Positions 1 to 8,994 of a stretch of DNA of 64,000 nt are shown piece by piece. The DNA comes from Flavobacterium aquidurense (GTDB taxonomy: Bacteria; Bacteroidota; Bacteroidia; Flavobacteriales; Flavobacteriaceae). Made by a program: the position numbers and the translations under genes. Positions within the stretch are counted from its first letter, which is position 1, and each line of letters begins with the position of its first letter. The stretch spans positions 496,001-560,000 of the forward strand of contig NZ_JRLF01000014.1 in NCBI RefSeq assembly GCF_001404985.1, read 5' to 3'. The notes beneath the pieces were generated by a model, which worked only from the letters and a program-made list of their open reading frames with translations, was not told the origin of the DNA and searched no databases.

Positions 1-119
1 AAAAATTAGAGAAAGTAGAAATCGATACTGAAAAAACGATCCTTATGGGTAGAGATATCGACCGTAAAAAAATTAGTATGGCTGAAATTCCATTAAACAC
101 TAACAACAAAAATTCTTAA
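1..119 (+). CDS. nuoG: NADH-quinone oxidoreductase subunit G, C-terminal end (partial)
   Basis: An open frame runs in from the left edge (first full codon at base 3) and stops at TAA 117-119. It encodes the last 38 residues of a protein, a charged tail with no recognisable motif. The identification rests on position: the stop codon shares its last base with the nuoH start (TAATG), and in flavobacteria a short 2Fe-2S/4Fe-4S NuoG-type subunit precedes nuoH. The tight overlap implies translational coupling inside the nuo operon. The tail alone cannot prove the family. Confidence 0.6.
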   Translation, partial: KLEKVEIDTEKTILMGRDIDRKKISMAEIPLNTNNKNS

Positions 120-1177
120 TGATGGTAGATGGTGCGTTTATTATAGAAAAGAGTGTTGTAATTGTTGTGGTTTTTGCCGTAACAATGATTATGGCAATGT
201 ATTCTACTTGGGCTGAACGTAAAGTTGCGGCTTTTCTTCAGGATCGTGTAGGACCAAACCGCGCAGGATGGGGAGGATTATTGCAGCCTCTTGCTGATGG
301 TATGAAATTATTCTCGAAAGAAGAATTCTTTCCAAATACGCCTAATAAATTTTTATTCGTTGTAGGTCCGGCAATAGCCATGAGCACCGCTTTAATGACG
401 AGTGCAGTAATCCCTTGGGGAGACAGACTTCATGTATTTGGAAGAGATGTTATTCTACAGGCAACTGATATTAATATTGCTTTATTATACATTTTTGGAG
501 TTCTTTCTGTAGGTGTTTACGGTATCATGATTGGAGGATGGGCTTCTAACAATAAATTCTCATTAATGGGAGCTGTTCGTGCTGCTTCGCAAATGGTTTC
601 TTATGAAGTTGCGATGGGATTATCAATGATTGCATTATTGATGATGACCGGAACAATGAGTTTAAAAGAAATTTCATTACAGCAACAAGGAATGAACTGG
701 AATGTTTTCTATCAGCCTTTATCCTTTTTAATCTTCTTAATTTGCTCATTTGCAGAAACTAACAGAACTCCTTTTGATTTAGCTGAATGTGAGAGTGAAT
801 TAATAGGAGGTTATCATACAGAATATTCATCAATGAAAATGGGATTTTATTTATTTGCTGAATATGCCAGTATGTTTACGTCTGCAACTATTATATCTGT
901 ATTGTTTTTTGGTGGGTATAACTATCCCGGAATGGAATGGATGGTTGAAAATGTAGGTGTAAATATTGGTAACGTAATAGGAATTGCAGTATTGTTTGCA
1001 AAAATATGTTTCTTCATATTTTTCTATATGTGGGTACGTTGGACAATTCCAAGATTTAGATACGATCAATTAATGAACTTAGGATGGAGAATTTTGATCC
1101 CGCTTTCGATTATTAATATTATGATTACGGGTGTTGTTATATTAAGACACGATATCGCAGCTGCTTTAGGATTTTAA
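119..1177 (+). CDS. nuoH: NADH-quinone oxidoreductase subunit H
   Basis: NuoH (ND1 homologue) is the membrane subunit at the junction of the peripheral and membrane arms of complex I and helps form the quinone chamber. The 352-residue protein is nearly all hydrophobic helices. It carries the family signatures WAERKVAAFLQDRVGPNRAG near residue 31 and the loop SFAETNRTPFDLAECESEL near residue 220, rich in conserved acidic residues. The length is normal. Two consecutive ATG codons (119 and 122) are possible starts; the first overlaps the preceding stop. It is followed by a 163-base gap containing an inverted repeat before nuoI, the longest gap in the operon. Confidence 0.97.
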   Translation: MMVDGAFIIEKSVVIVVVFAVTMIMAMYSTWAERKVAAFLQDRVGPNRAGWGGLLQPLADGMKLFSKEEFFPNTPNKFLFVVGPAIAMSTALMTSAVIPWGDRLHVFGRDVILQATDINIALLYIFGVLSVGVYGIMIGGWASNNKFSLMGAVRAASQMVSYEVAMGLSMIALLMMTGTMSLKEISLQQQGMNWNVFYQPLSFLIFLICSFAETNRTPFDLAECESELIGGYHTEYSSMKMGFYLFAEYASMFTSATIISVLFFGGYNYPGMEWMVENVGVNIGNVIGIAVLFAKICFFIFFYMWVRWTIPRFRYDQLMNLGWRILIPLSIINIMITGVVILRHDIAAALGF

Positions 1178-1193
1178 GAACATCATATCTTGG

Positions 1194-1270
1194 CTAGCCC
1201 TGATAGAAGCGATATCCTTTAATTTTTTTCTTTAGAAAAATTAAAGATATAGCGGATAGCAGGAAAAGCT
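1194..1270. repeat. REP-like inverted repeat inside the nuo operon (copy 1)
   Basis: The gap between nuoH and nuoI holds an imperfect hairpin. A left arm with TAGCCCTGATAGAAG and ATCCTTTAATTTTT faces a right arm with AAAAATTAAA followed by TATAGCGGATAGCAGG. The outer parts resemble the element at 17878-17960, which shares TAGCCC(C/T)GAT, GAAG, ATCCTTT and AGCGG at corresponding places. Because it lies within a co-transcribed unit it would be transcribed and could shape mRNA stability. Confidence 0.6.
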
Positions 1271-1340
1271 TCAAATAAAAATAAAATAGATTTTGATTTG
1301 ATTTAACTTCAAATTTTAAATCATAAATATAATAGTAAAA

Positions 1341-1886
1341 ATGTCAATAGAAACTATATCATTATCGGGTAGAAAAAAGATGGTCTCTAATAAAGAGATG
1401 ACTTTTTTAGAGCGATTGTATCTTGTGGCGATTGTGAAAGGATTAATTATCACATTTAAACACTTATTCAGAAAAAAAGTGACGATTCATTATCCTGAGC
1501 AAGTGCGTGAAATGAGTCCGGTTTATCGTGGTCAACATCAGTTAAAACGCGATGAACAAGGTCGTGAAAACTGTACAGCTTGTGGATTATGTGCTTTATC
1601 ATGCCCTGCTGAAGCCATTACAATGAAAGCTGCTGAACGTAAAGCTGACGAAAAACATTTGTATAGAGAAGAAAAATATGCTTCGATTTACGAGATCAAC
1701 ATGCTGCGTTGCATTTTCTGTGGTTTATGCGAAGAAGCATGTCCAAAAGATGCCATTTATTTGACAACTTCAAAAGTATTGGTTCCTTCAAGCTACGAAA
1801 GAGAAGATTTCATTTTTGGAAAAGACAGATTAGTGATGCCTCTTGACGTGGCGATCAAAAATGCTCAACTTAATAATGCTAATTAA
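1341..1886 (+). CDS. nuoI: NADH-quinone oxidoreductase subunit I (8Fe ferredoxin-type)
   Basis: NuoI passes electrons from NuoG to cluster N2 next to the quinone site. The 181-residue protein has two classical 4Fe-4S motifs: C78-x2-C81-x2-C84-x3-C88-P and C124-x2-C127-x2-C130-x3-C134-P. These are the ligands of clusters N6a and N6b. An N-terminal amphipathic/hydrophobic stretch (about residues 22-42) docks it to the membrane arm. The stop codon is directly followed by the nuoJ ATG with no spacer. All eight cysteines are present. Confidence 0.97.
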   Translation: MSIETISLSGRKKMVSNKEMTFLERLYLVAIVKGLIITFKHLFRKKVTIHYPEQVREMSPVYRGQHQLKRDEQGRENCTACGLCALSCPAEAITMKAAERKADEKHLYREEKYASIYEINMLRCIFCGLCEEACPKDAIYLTTSKVLVPSSYEREDFIFGKDRLVMPLDVAIKNAQLNNAN

Positions 1887-2426
1887 ATGATACATATTCC
1901 TGATTTTGCACACGCAACAACTGTACAAATTATATTTTGTTTCTTAGCGTTTATTACAGTGATTACTGCTTTCCTTACTATTTTTAGCAGAAATCCAATT
2001 CACAGTGCTATTTATTTAGTGATTTGTTTTTTCTCTATCGCGGGTCACTACTTACTTTTAAATGCTCAATTTTTGGCAATCGTACACATTATTGTCTACT
2101 CCGGAGCAATTATGATTTTATTCCTGTTTACGATCATGTTGATGAATCTAAACGAACAACGAGATGTACACAGACCTAGAATTACACGTTTAGGAGCAAT
2201 CGTTTCTTTTTGTTTGATTTGCATTGTATTGATTGCAATCTTCATCAACTCTAAACCAATTGTTGGAGAATACGATTCAACAGGAGAAGATTTCCAATCG
2301 ATTAAAGTACTTGGTAAAATATTACTAAACGAATATATGGTTCCGTTTGAATTTGCTTCAATCTTGCTTTTAGTAGCCATGATTGGAACTGTATTATTGT
2401 CTAAAAAAGAAAAATTAAATAAATAA
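1887..2426 (+). CDS. nuoJ: NADH-quinone oxidoreductase subunit J
   Basis: NuoJ (ND6 homologue) is a five-helix membrane subunit of complex I next to NuoK and NuoA. The 179-residue protein shows hydrophobic helices near residues 13-33, 37-57, 61-83, 103-123 and 150-170. The segment IIVYSGAIMILFLFTIMLMN matches the family's conserved third helix, which carries the pi-bulge. Its first base follows the nuoI stop directly, and its stop TAA overlaps the nuoK ATG by one base, so translation of I, J and K is probably coupled. Confidence 0.95.
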   Translation: MIHIPDFAHATTVQIIFCFLAFITVITAFLTIFSRNPIHSAIYLVICFFSIAGHYLLLNAQFLAIVHIIVYSGAIMILFLFTIMLMNLNEQRDVHRPRITRLGAIVSFCLICIVLIAIFINSKPIVGEYDSTGEDFQSIKVLGKILLNEYMVPFEFASILLLVAMIGTVLLSKKEKLNK

Positions 2427-2746
2427 TGGGTAATATATTAAATCAAATAGGTATTGAAAACTACATCTTTTTAAGTGTTGTACTTTTCTGTATTGGTATT
2501 TTTGGTGTATTGTACAGACGAAATGCTATTATCGTTTTCATGTCTATCGAAATCATGTTGAATGCTGTTAACCTTTTATTTGTTGCTTTTTCAACTTATC
2601 ATCAAGATGCGCAAGGACAAGTCTTTGTATTCTTCTCGATGGCAGTTGCTGCGGCAGAAGTTGCAGTTGGATTGGCTATTTTAGTTTCGATCTTTAGAAA
2701 TTTAGGTTCGATTAGTATCGATAATTTAAAAAATTTAAAAGGATAA
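2426..2746 (+). CDS. nuoK: NADH-quinone oxidoreductase subunit K
   Basis: NuoK (ND4L homologue) has three transmembrane helices and carries two buried glutamates of the proton path. In this 106-residue protein they are Glu42 (in SIEIMLNAVN) and Glu78 (in AAAEVAVGLAI), corresponding to Glu36 and Glu72 of the E. coli subunit. The length is typical. The start overlaps the stop of nuoJ (TAATG), and nuoL follows after 6 bases. Confidence 0.97.
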   Translation: MGNILNQIGIENYIFLSVVLFCIGIFGVLYRRNAIIVFMSIEIMLNAVNLLFVAFSTYHQDAQGQVFVFFSMAVAAAEVAVGLAILVSIFRNLGSISIDNLKNLKG

Positions 2747-2752
2747 ATAAAA

Positions 2753-4636
2753 ATGGATACCAATTTAGCTTTACTTTTAGTTTTATCTCCTTTTTTAGGA
2801 TTTTTAATCAATGTTTTCTTTGGCAAAAGCTTAGGGAAAACAGTTTCAGGAATCATCGGAACTGCTGCTGTAGTAGTTTCATTTGCTGTAACACTTTTCT
2901 TTTTCAATCAACTAAGCTCAACTAAACAAGCCATTCAGGTTACTTTATTTGACTGGATTCAAATTAGTAATATACATATCAATCTTGGATTTTTATTAGA
3001 TCAGTTATCATTACTTTGGTTGCTTTTTGTAACCGGTATTGGATCATTGATCCATATATACTCTATAAGTTATATGCACGATGACGAAAATATGCACAAG
3101 TTTTTTGCATATTTAAATCTGTTCGTATTCTTCATGATTACACTTGTAATAGGAAATAACTTATTAGTTTTATTTATTGGTTGGGAAGGTGTTGGACTTT
3201 GTTCCTACTTATTAATTGGATTCTGGCATAAAAACCAGGATTACAATGATGCAGCTAAAAAAGCATTTATCATGAACAGAATTGGAGATTTAGGTCTTTT
3301 AATTGGAATGTTCATTTTAGGCTCAATGTTCTCTACTTTAGATTATGCAACATTAAAAACTGCAATCGCAGGAGCAACAAACTTAAACATACCATTGCTT
3401 TCATTAGCTGCTTTATGCTTGTTTATTGGAGCTTGTGGTAAATCAGCACAAATTCCTTTGTATACATGGTTACCTGATGCGATGGCTGGACCAACTCCGG
3501 TTTCTGCATTAATTCACGCTGCAACTATGGTTACAGCTGGTATCTTTATGGTAACAAGATTAAATTTTGTATTTGATTTAGCACCGGATGTTCAAACTGT
3601 TATTGCTGTTATTGGAGCAATTACTTCATTAGTTGCTGCAACAATTGGATTGGTTCAGACAGATATTAAAAAAGTATTGGCCTACTCTACCGTTTCTCAA
3701 TTAGGTTTAATGTTTTTAGCCTTAGGATTTGGTGCTTATGAAGTAGCTGTTTTTCACGTAATAACTCACGCTTTCTTTAAAGCTTGTCTATTCTTAGGAT
3801 CAGGTTCTGTAATTCACGGTTTGCACGGTGAACAAGATATGCGTAAAATGGGTGGTTTGCGTAAAGCAATGCCAATCACTTTCTGGACGATGTTGATTTC
3901 ATCATTGGCCATTTCAGGTGTTCCGTTTTTCTCCGGTTTCTTCTCTAAAGACGAAATTCTATTAACGGCTTTCCACCATAACATTCCACTTTATGTTATA
4001 GGATCTATAGCTTCAATTATGACAGCATTTTATATGTTTAGATTAATGTTCTTAACTTTCTTCAAAGATTTCAGAGGTACAGAGGAACAAAAACATCATT
4101 TACATGAAAGTGACGGATTAATTACTTTCCCTTTGATGATTTTAGCTGTTCTTGCTACTTTTGGAGGTGTAATAAGTTTACCTGGAAATAGCTGGTTAAA
4201 TGAGTATTTAGCGCCACTTTTTACAAAGGTAGCCGGTGAAGAACATCATTTAGGCACAACCGAATATACTTTGATGGGAGTCGCTGTTTTAGGTGGATTA
4301 TTAGGTATCTTAATCGCTTATATTAAATACTTCAAACAAGATAATGTTCCGGAAGCAGATGAAAACATTACAGGTTTAACCAAAGTTTTATACAACAAAT
4401 ATTATGTAGACGAAGCTTACGACGCTATATTTGTTCGCTCTATTAACGGATTATCAAGATTTTTCAGAGACTACATTGAGACTGGCTTATCTACTCTTGT
4501 TTTTGGATTAGGAAAAATAACGAATGAAATAGCTTTTCAAGGTAAAAAATTACAAAACGGAAGTATCGGATTATATCTTTTTGCATTTGTTTTGGGGCTT
4601 TGTGCCATTGTTTCCTATATATTTCTAGCTAAATAA
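2753..4636 (+). CDS. nuoL: NADH-quinone oxidoreductase subunit L
   Basis: NuoL (ND5 homologue) is the most distal antiporter-like proton-pumping subunit. The 627-residue protein has many helices and the long C-terminal region expected for the lateral helix. Recognisable features are FIGWEGVGLCSYLLIGFW with the essential Glu145, the ALIHAATMVTAGIFMV segment of the proton-antiporter family, and GACGKSAQIPLYTWLPDAM with its conserved lysine. It is slightly longer than the E. coli subunit (613). nuoM follows after 10 bases. Confidence 0.97.
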   Translation: MDTNLALLLVLSPFLGFLINVFFGKSLGKTVSGIIGTAAVVVSFAVTLFFFNQLSSTKQAIQVTLFDWIQISNIHINLGFLLDQLSLLWLLFVTGIGSLIHIYSISYMHDDENMHKFFAYLNLFVFFMITLVIGNNLLVLFIGWEGVGLCSYLLIGFWHKNQDYNDAAKKAFIMNRIGDLGLLIGMFILGSMFSTLDYATLKTAIAGATNLNIPLLSLAALCLFIGACGKSAQIPLYTWLPDAMAGPTPVSALIHAATMVTAGIFMVTRLNFVFDLAPDVQTVIAVIGAITSLVAATIGLVQTDIKKVLAYSTVSQLGLMFLALGFGAYEVAVFHVITHAFFKACLFLGSGSVIHGLHGEQDMRKMGGLRKAMPITFWTMLISSLAISGVPFFSGFFSKDEILLTAFHHNIPLYVIGSIASIMTAFYMFRLMFLTFFKDFRGTEEQKHHLHESDGLITFPLMILAVLATFGGVISLPGNSWLNEYLAPLFTKVAGEEHHLGTTEYTLMGVAVLGGLLGILIAYIKYFKQDNVPEADENITGLTKVLYNKYYVDEAYDAIFVRSINGLSRFFRDYIETGLSTLVFGLGKITNEIAFQGKKLQNGSIGLYLFAFVLGLCAIVSYIFLAK

Positions 4637-4646
4637 TTTTACAACT

Positions 4647-6086
4647 ATGAACGTTTCTCTTATATTAATTATTCTTTTAATTGGTGCATTTGCCACTTAT
4701 TTTGCCGGTGATAAACTAGCATCAAAAGTAGCTTTGTTGTTTAGTTTGGCGGCTTTAGGTTGTTCAATTGTATTACTAAATCATTTTTATGCAGGCGAAA
4801 ACATTAGTTTTGTAAATGCCTGGATTAATCAGCCTAAAATTTCATTTGCTTTAAATGCTGATGGATTGGGGATTGCAATGCTTTTACTAACTGTAGCTTT
4901 AACGCCAATTATTATATTCTCTTCTTTTGGCAATGAATATAAAAATGCAAAAGGTTTTTACGCTTTAATTTTATTTATGGCTTTTGCTATGACAGGAACT
5001 TTCCTTGCTGCAGATGGTCTTTTATATTATATCTTTTGGGAATTAGCACTTATTCCTATTTACTTTATCGCTCTTATTTGGGGTAATGGAGATGCTGAAG
5101 AACGCAGAAAAGCAGTGGTTAAATTCTTTATTTATACACTTGCCGGTTCATTGTTTATGTTAGTAGCTTTTATCTACTTGTATACGAAAGCAGGAAGTTT
5201 CTTAATCGAAGATTTATACAAATTAAATCTATCGGCTAGTGAACAACTTTGGATATTCTTAGCTTTCTTCCTTGCTTATGCTATTAAAATTCCAATTATT
5301 CCTTTCCATACATGGCAGGCAAATGTGTACCAAAAAGCCCCAACTGTTGGAACAATGCTTTTATCTGGTATCATGTTAAAAATGGGATTATACAGTGTTA
5401 TTCGCTGGCAATTGCCAATTGCACCACTGGCTGCAAAAGAATACATGAATATTTTTATCGCTTTAGGAATTGCCGGAGTTATCTACGGATCAATCGTCGC
5501 TTTAAGACAAAGAGATTTAAAGAAATTGTTGGCTTATTCTTCATTAGCACACGTTGGGTTAATTGCTGCAGGAACTTACACTTTAACCATTGATGGTTTA
5601 CGTGGAGCTGTATTGCAAATGATTGCCCACGGTTTTGTTGTGATAGGATTGTTCTTCGCTGCAGAGGTTATCTATAGAAGATTTGAAACCAGAGAAATTG
5701 ATGAAATGGGTGGTATTCGTACACAATCTCCAAAATTTACTTCTATGTTTTTAATTTTAGTATTGGCTTCAGTAGCTTTGCCAAGCACTTTTAATTTCGT
5801 TGGAGAATTTACTGTTTTGTATAGCCTTTCTCAAATCAATGTTTGGTTTGCCGTTTTAGGCGGAACAACTATTATTTTAGGAGCTTATTATATGCTTAAA
5901 ATGTTTCAAAATGTAATGCTGGGAGAAACTAATTCTAAAACTTTTGCAGACGTTACTATTAATGAAGGTATTTCATTCGTAGCAATTATTGCAGTTTTAA
6001 TTTTCTTTGGATTTTATCCAAAACCAATTACAGATTTGATTACACCAAGTTTAGAGACAATTCTAAACGTTATCAATAAAAATTAA
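4647..6086 (+). CDS. nuoM: NADH-quinone oxidoreductase subunit M
   Basis: NuoM (ND4 homologue) is the second antiporter-like proton-pumping subunit. The 479-residue protein has about 14 helices. It contains YYIFWELALIPIYFI with Glu132 (equivalent to Glu144 of E. coli NuoM), the helix segment AYAIKIPIIPFHTWQANVYQKAP with a conserved lysine, and LLAYSSLAHVG. The 64-base AT-rich gap to nuoN shows no terminator. Confidence 0.97.
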   Translation: MNVSLILIILLIGAFATYFAGDKLASKVALLFSLAALGCSIVLLNHFYAGENISFVNAWINQPKISFALNADGLGIAMLLLTVALTPIIIFSSFGNEYKNAKGFYALILFMAFAMTGTFLAADGLLYYIFWELALIPIYFIALIWGNGDAEERRKAVVKFFIYTLAGSLFMLVAFIYLYTKAGSFLIEDLYKLNLSASEQLWIFLAFFLAYAIKIPIIPFHTWQANVYQKAPTVGTMLLSGIMLKMGLYSVIRWQLPIAPLAAKEYMNIFIALGIAGVIYGSIVALRQRDLKKLLAYSSLAHVGLIAAGTYTLTIDGLRGAVLQMIAHGFVVIGLFFAAEVIYRRFETREIDEMGGIRTQSPKFTSMFLILVLASVALPSTFNFVGEFTVLYSLSQINVWFAVLGGTTIILGAYYMLKMFQNVMLGETNSKTFADVTINEGISFVAIIAVLIFFGFYPKPITDLITPSLETILNVINKN

Positions 6087-6150
6087 TATTTTAAATAAAA
6101 ATAAATTAGGGCATCATTAGTTTTAGATTTCCTAAATCAAAAAAACAAAA

Positions 6151-7542
6151 ATGAATACATTAATAGCTATAACAGGATTGGGTATTTTTTGCCTATTGTT
6201 TGAAATTCTTAATTTAAGAAAGGCCATTGTTCCAATTACCATTATTGGTTTATTGGGTGTTTTGGCACTTAATTATTACGAATTTGGATCAACAGCAAGT
6301 TACTATAATAATATGATTACAGTGAGTAAGTTCTCTACCACGTTTTCATCACTATTTATTATTCTAACTATTTTCTTAGTAGCATTAAGTCATAATTTTT
6401 ACGAAAATCATCCAACCAAAATCTCTGATTTTGTTGCTATAAAAATCTTTTTGTTAGCTGGAGGAGTTGCGATGGTTTCTTTTGGAAATTTAGCGATGTT
6501 TTTCCTGGGAATTGAAATTCTGTCAATTGCTCTTTATGTATTAGCTGCAAGTGAAAGATTAAATTTAAAAAGCAACGAAGCTGGTATGAAATACTTTTTG
6601 ATGGGATCTTTTGCATCAGGAATTATCTTATTCGGAATCTGTTTGATTTACGGAGCAATGGGAAGCTTTGACGTTGCAGAAATTCACGAAAGCTCTTTAT
6701 CTGCTGAATTGCCAATCTGGTTTCCTATCGGAATGATTTTAATGATAATTGGTATGTTATTTAAAGTAGCTGCAGTTCCTTTTCATTTCTGGGCTCCGGA
6801 TGTTTACGAAGGATCTCCGGCATTAACTACTGCACTAATGAGTACTTTGGCAAAAGTAGTTGCGATTGCAACACTTTACAAACTAGTATCGGCATTAAAC
6901 CTGGTTCCGTCTTTAGACAATCAGGATCTTTTAGGAACTTTTGAAACTATTGTAGTAATTATTTCAATAGCATCTATGACCGTTGGAAATATAATGGCAT
7001 TACGTCAGGTAAACGTAAAACGTATGTTGGCATTCTCTGGAATTTCTCATGCAGGTTTTATGTTAATGACTTTATTAACTGTAGCAACTTCAGCAGGAGT
7101 TTTATTATATTATACTGCAGCTTATGCATTGGCCGGAATCGCTGCTTTTAGTGTAATACTTTATGTTTGTAAAAATCAGGATAATGAAGACATTACTAAT
7201 TTTCATGGTTTAGGAAAAACAAATCCTTTATTAGCTGCAATCCTAACAGGATCATTGTTATCAATGGCTGGTATTCCTATTTTCTCCGGATTCTTTGCTA
7301 AACTTTTCTTATTCAATCAAACTATCCAGGCAGGATATATTGCTTTAGTAATTGTTGCTGTTATAAATTCAATTATTAGTGTTGGATATTATTTCAAATT
7401 AATTTTAGCGATGTATTCTAAAGAACCAAATCAGGAACGTACTGGAAAACCTTTTCTTATTTATGCAGTTGCTGTTATTTCAATAACTTTAAATATTGTT
7501 TTAGGTTTGTTTCCATCTTTGGTTTTAGATCTGTTGAACTAA
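6151..7542 (+). CDS. nuoN: NADH-quinone oxidoreductase subunit N
   Basis: NuoN (ND2 homologue) is the third antiporter-like proton-pumping subunit and the last gene of the operon. The 463-residue protein shows LFKVAAVPFHFWAPDVYEGSPALTTALMSTLAK, the family signature with a conserved lysine, and KRMLAFSGISHAGFM. Length and hydrophobicity are normal. A strong terminator hairpin follows within 25 bases of the stop, confirming the operon end. Confidence 0.96.
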   Translation: MNTLIAITGLGIFCLLFEILNLRKAIVPITIIGLLGVLALNYYEFGSTASYYNNMITVSKFSTTFSSLFIILTIFLVALSHNFYENHPTKISDFVAIKIFLLAGGVAMVSFGNLAMFFLGIEILSIALYVLAASERLNLKSNEAGMKYFLMGSFASGIILFGICLIYGAMGSFDVAEIHESSLSAELPIWFPIGMILMIIGMLFKVAAVPFHFWAPDVYEGSPALTTALMSTLAKVVAIATLYKLVSALNLVPSLDNQDLLGTFETIVVIISIASMTVGNIMALRQVNVKRMLAFSGISHAGFMLMTLLTVATSAGVLLYYTAAYALAGIAAFSVILYVCKNQDNEDITNFHGLGKTNPLLAAILTGSLLSMAGIPIFSGFFAKLFLFNQTIQAGYIALVIVAVINSIISVGYYFKLILAMYSKEPNQERTGKPFLIYAVAVISITLNIVLGLFPSLVLDLLN

Positions 7543-7566
7543 TAAAATATCACTCAAAATAAATAG

Positions 7567-7599
7567 AAATCCATTCGTTATCGCGAGTGGATTTTTTAT
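7567..7599 (+). terminator. Terminator of the nuo operon
   Basis: An 11-bp stem with one G-T wobble (AAATCCATTCG against CGAGTGGATTT) and a 6-base loop is followed by a run of T. It lies just downstream of nuoN. Confidence 0.85.
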
Positions 7600-7677
7600 T
7601 TTACAGGCAGCTTGTTTCAGAAGAGAAATTCATGTTAAAAATTTGACTCAAACAATACGACCTTCGAAAAAACTCCA

Positions 7678-7685
7678 TATATTTG
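7678..7685 (+). promoter_or_regulatory. -7 box TATATTTG for the BI-1 family gene
   Basis: TATATTTG matches the Bacteroidota -7 consensus TAnnTTTG. No TTTG lies at the ideal 19-21 base distance upstream. It overlaps the TTG codon at 7683 that a naive frame call would use as a start, so the true start must be the later ATG at 7710. Confidence 0.5.
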
Positions 7686-7709
7686 GGTTCAATTAAATGT
7701 ATTAGAAAT

Positions 7710-8483
7710 ATGAACTTCAATTCAAAAAATCCATTTTTAAGCAACAAGCGTTTTTCATCAAATGCTGTTTCAAAAGCTGAAGAAGTACACCAGGCTCAAA
7801 TTATTGATTACAATCAGGAAATGACTTTGTCAGGTACTATCAATAAAACAGCTATTTTGTTTTTAATATTATGCGGATCTGCAATGGTAACATGGTGGAT
7901 GGCATTTAACGGAATGAATGCATTATTACCTGCAATTGGCGGAGCGATAATAGGTTTCATATTGGTTTTAATTTCAGTATTCAAACCTCACCTTTCTCCA
8001 TATTTGGCTCCAGGATATGCCCTGTTTGAAGGATTATTCATAGGAGGGATTTCTGCAATTTTTGAAGCTAAATATCCGGGAATTGTAATAAATGCAGTTA
8101 GCGCAACATTAGTAACTTTTTTAGTTTGCTTAGGTTTATATAAATTTAAAATTGTAAAAGTTACAGAACAATTTAAATCAGTGGTAATCGCTGCTACTTT
8201 AGCAATTGCAACTTATTACTTGATTTCATGGATAGCTTCTCTAATTTTTAATTTTACTCCTGTTCATTACGGAAACGGAATGATGAGTATTGGAATTAGT
8301 GTTTTTGTTATTATTATCGCGGCTCTAAACCTGTTTTTAGATTTTGATCAAATCGAAAAAGGAGTTCATGAAAGAATGCCAAAATTCATGGAATGGTATG
8401 GTGCAATGGGATTAATGATTACATTAGTTTGGCTGTACATCGAATTCTTACGATTACTATCAAAATTATCAAGTAAAGATTAA
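7710..8483 (+). CDS. Bax inhibitor-1/YccA family membrane protein
   Basis: A 257-residue integral membrane protein with seven predicted helices from about residue 45 to the end, preceded by a polar N-terminal segment of about 40 residues. The PF01027-type organisation (LFEGLFIGGISAIFEAKYPG and the C-terminal LFLDFDQIEKGVHERMPKFMEWYGAMGLMITLVWLYIEFLRLL) supports the BI-1/YccA family. Known members act as calcium-leak channels or modulate FtsH-type proteolysis, but the role of this protein is not shown. An in-frame TTG at 7683 overlaps a -7 promoter box, so the ATG at 7710 is preferred. It is monocistronic, between two terminators. Confidence 0.9.
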   Translation: MNFNSKNPFLSNKRFSSNAVSKAEEVHQAQIIDYNQEMTLSGTINKTAILFLILCGSAMVTWWMAFNGMNALLPAIGGAIIGFILVLISVFKPHLSPYLAPGYALFEGLFIGGISAIFEAKYPGIVINAVSATLVTFLVCLGLYKFKIVKVTEQFKSVVIAATLAIATYYLISWIASLIFNFTPVHYGNGMMSIGISVFVIIIAALNLFLDFDQIEKGVHERMPKFMEWYGAMGLMITLVWLYIEFLRLLSKLSSKD

Positions 8484-8504
8484 TTTCTTACTCCCTATAA
8501 ATGT

Positions 8505-8537
8505 AAAGCCTTTTTGATTTTCAAAAAGGCTTTTTTT
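8505..8537 (+). terminator. Terminator after the BI-1 family gene
   Basis: AAAGCCTTTTTGA pairs with TCAAAAAGGCTTT around a 3-base loop, followed by a T run. Confidence 0.9.
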
Positions 8538-8788
8538 ATACCCCATTCTCAAATACCAGAAGAAGTTGAATTTTATTCATCATCTTTTTGTGAGATTAAT
8601 GTCAAAATTTGATTTTCTCTACACAATCAATCAAATCAATCTTTTGAAAATAAAACGATTTATAATCTTTTTCCTGCTATATATTACATCTTCAATATTT
8701 AAATTAGAAAATCGCAATAAAAATAATTCTATAATAAGAAATAAATAAAATCTTTCAAAAAGCTTATTACCCCTTATATCTCGGAATG
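8538..8788. other. AT-rich gap with no supported gene
   Basis: Very AT-rich sequence. The only open frame (8566-8748, 60 codons) is low-complexity, rich in Ile, Asn and Lys, resembles no family and overlaps no start signal. I see nothing else in this stretch before the operator array of the pectate lyase. Confidence 0.5.
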
Positions 8789-8821
8789 TGTAATAAATTA
8801 CATTTAATGCAATTTATTACA
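8789..8821 (+). promoter_or_regulatory. Paired operator palindromes upstream of pectate lyase 1
   Basis: Two 14-bp near-palindromes, TGTAATAAATTACA (8789-8802) and TGCAATTTATTACA (8808-8821), start 19 bases apart. The second pectate lyase has two sites with the same consensus and the same 19-base spacing. A transcription factor binding as a dimer at each site is inferred. Confidence 0.65.
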
Positions 8822-8907
8822 AAATAAACAAAAAATTATATATTTTTTTACATCATATATTTTTTATATTAAAATTAATGATAATATCAAAATTATGATT
8901 ATGTTTG

Positions 8908-8921
8908 TGTAATCGATTACA
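8908..8921 (+). promoter_or_regulatory. Promoter-proximal operator of pectate lyase 1
   Basis: TGTAATCGATTACA is a perfect 14-bp palindrome with a central CG, as is common in LacI-family operators. It begins 100 bases after the second upstream site and 87 bases before the start codon. The equivalent site in front of pectate lyase 2 is TGCAATCGATTACA. Confidence 0.7.
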
Positions 8922-8994
8922 ATTTATTCATACTTGACAATCGAAAAGTTAAACCACAAAAAACCACGCTTTATCTAACTTTAAAACCACAATC

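Noticed and set aside
6087..6150. Possible terminator or promoter between nuoM and nuoN
   Set aside because: Only AT-rich sequence with a weak hairpin and no T run; the operon clearly continues.
7683..7709. TTG start for the BI-1 family gene
   Set aside because: The TTG overlaps a TATATTTG promoter box, so it would not be in the transcript.
8566..8748. 60-codon open frame before pectate lyase 1
   Set aside because: Low-complexity AT-rich translation without family resemblance or start signals; expected by chance in this composition.
8931..8940. TTGACA-like sequence as a -35 box of pectate lyase 1
   Set aside because: Bacteroidota promoters do not use the TTGACA box, and no matching -10/-7 box lies at the right distance.
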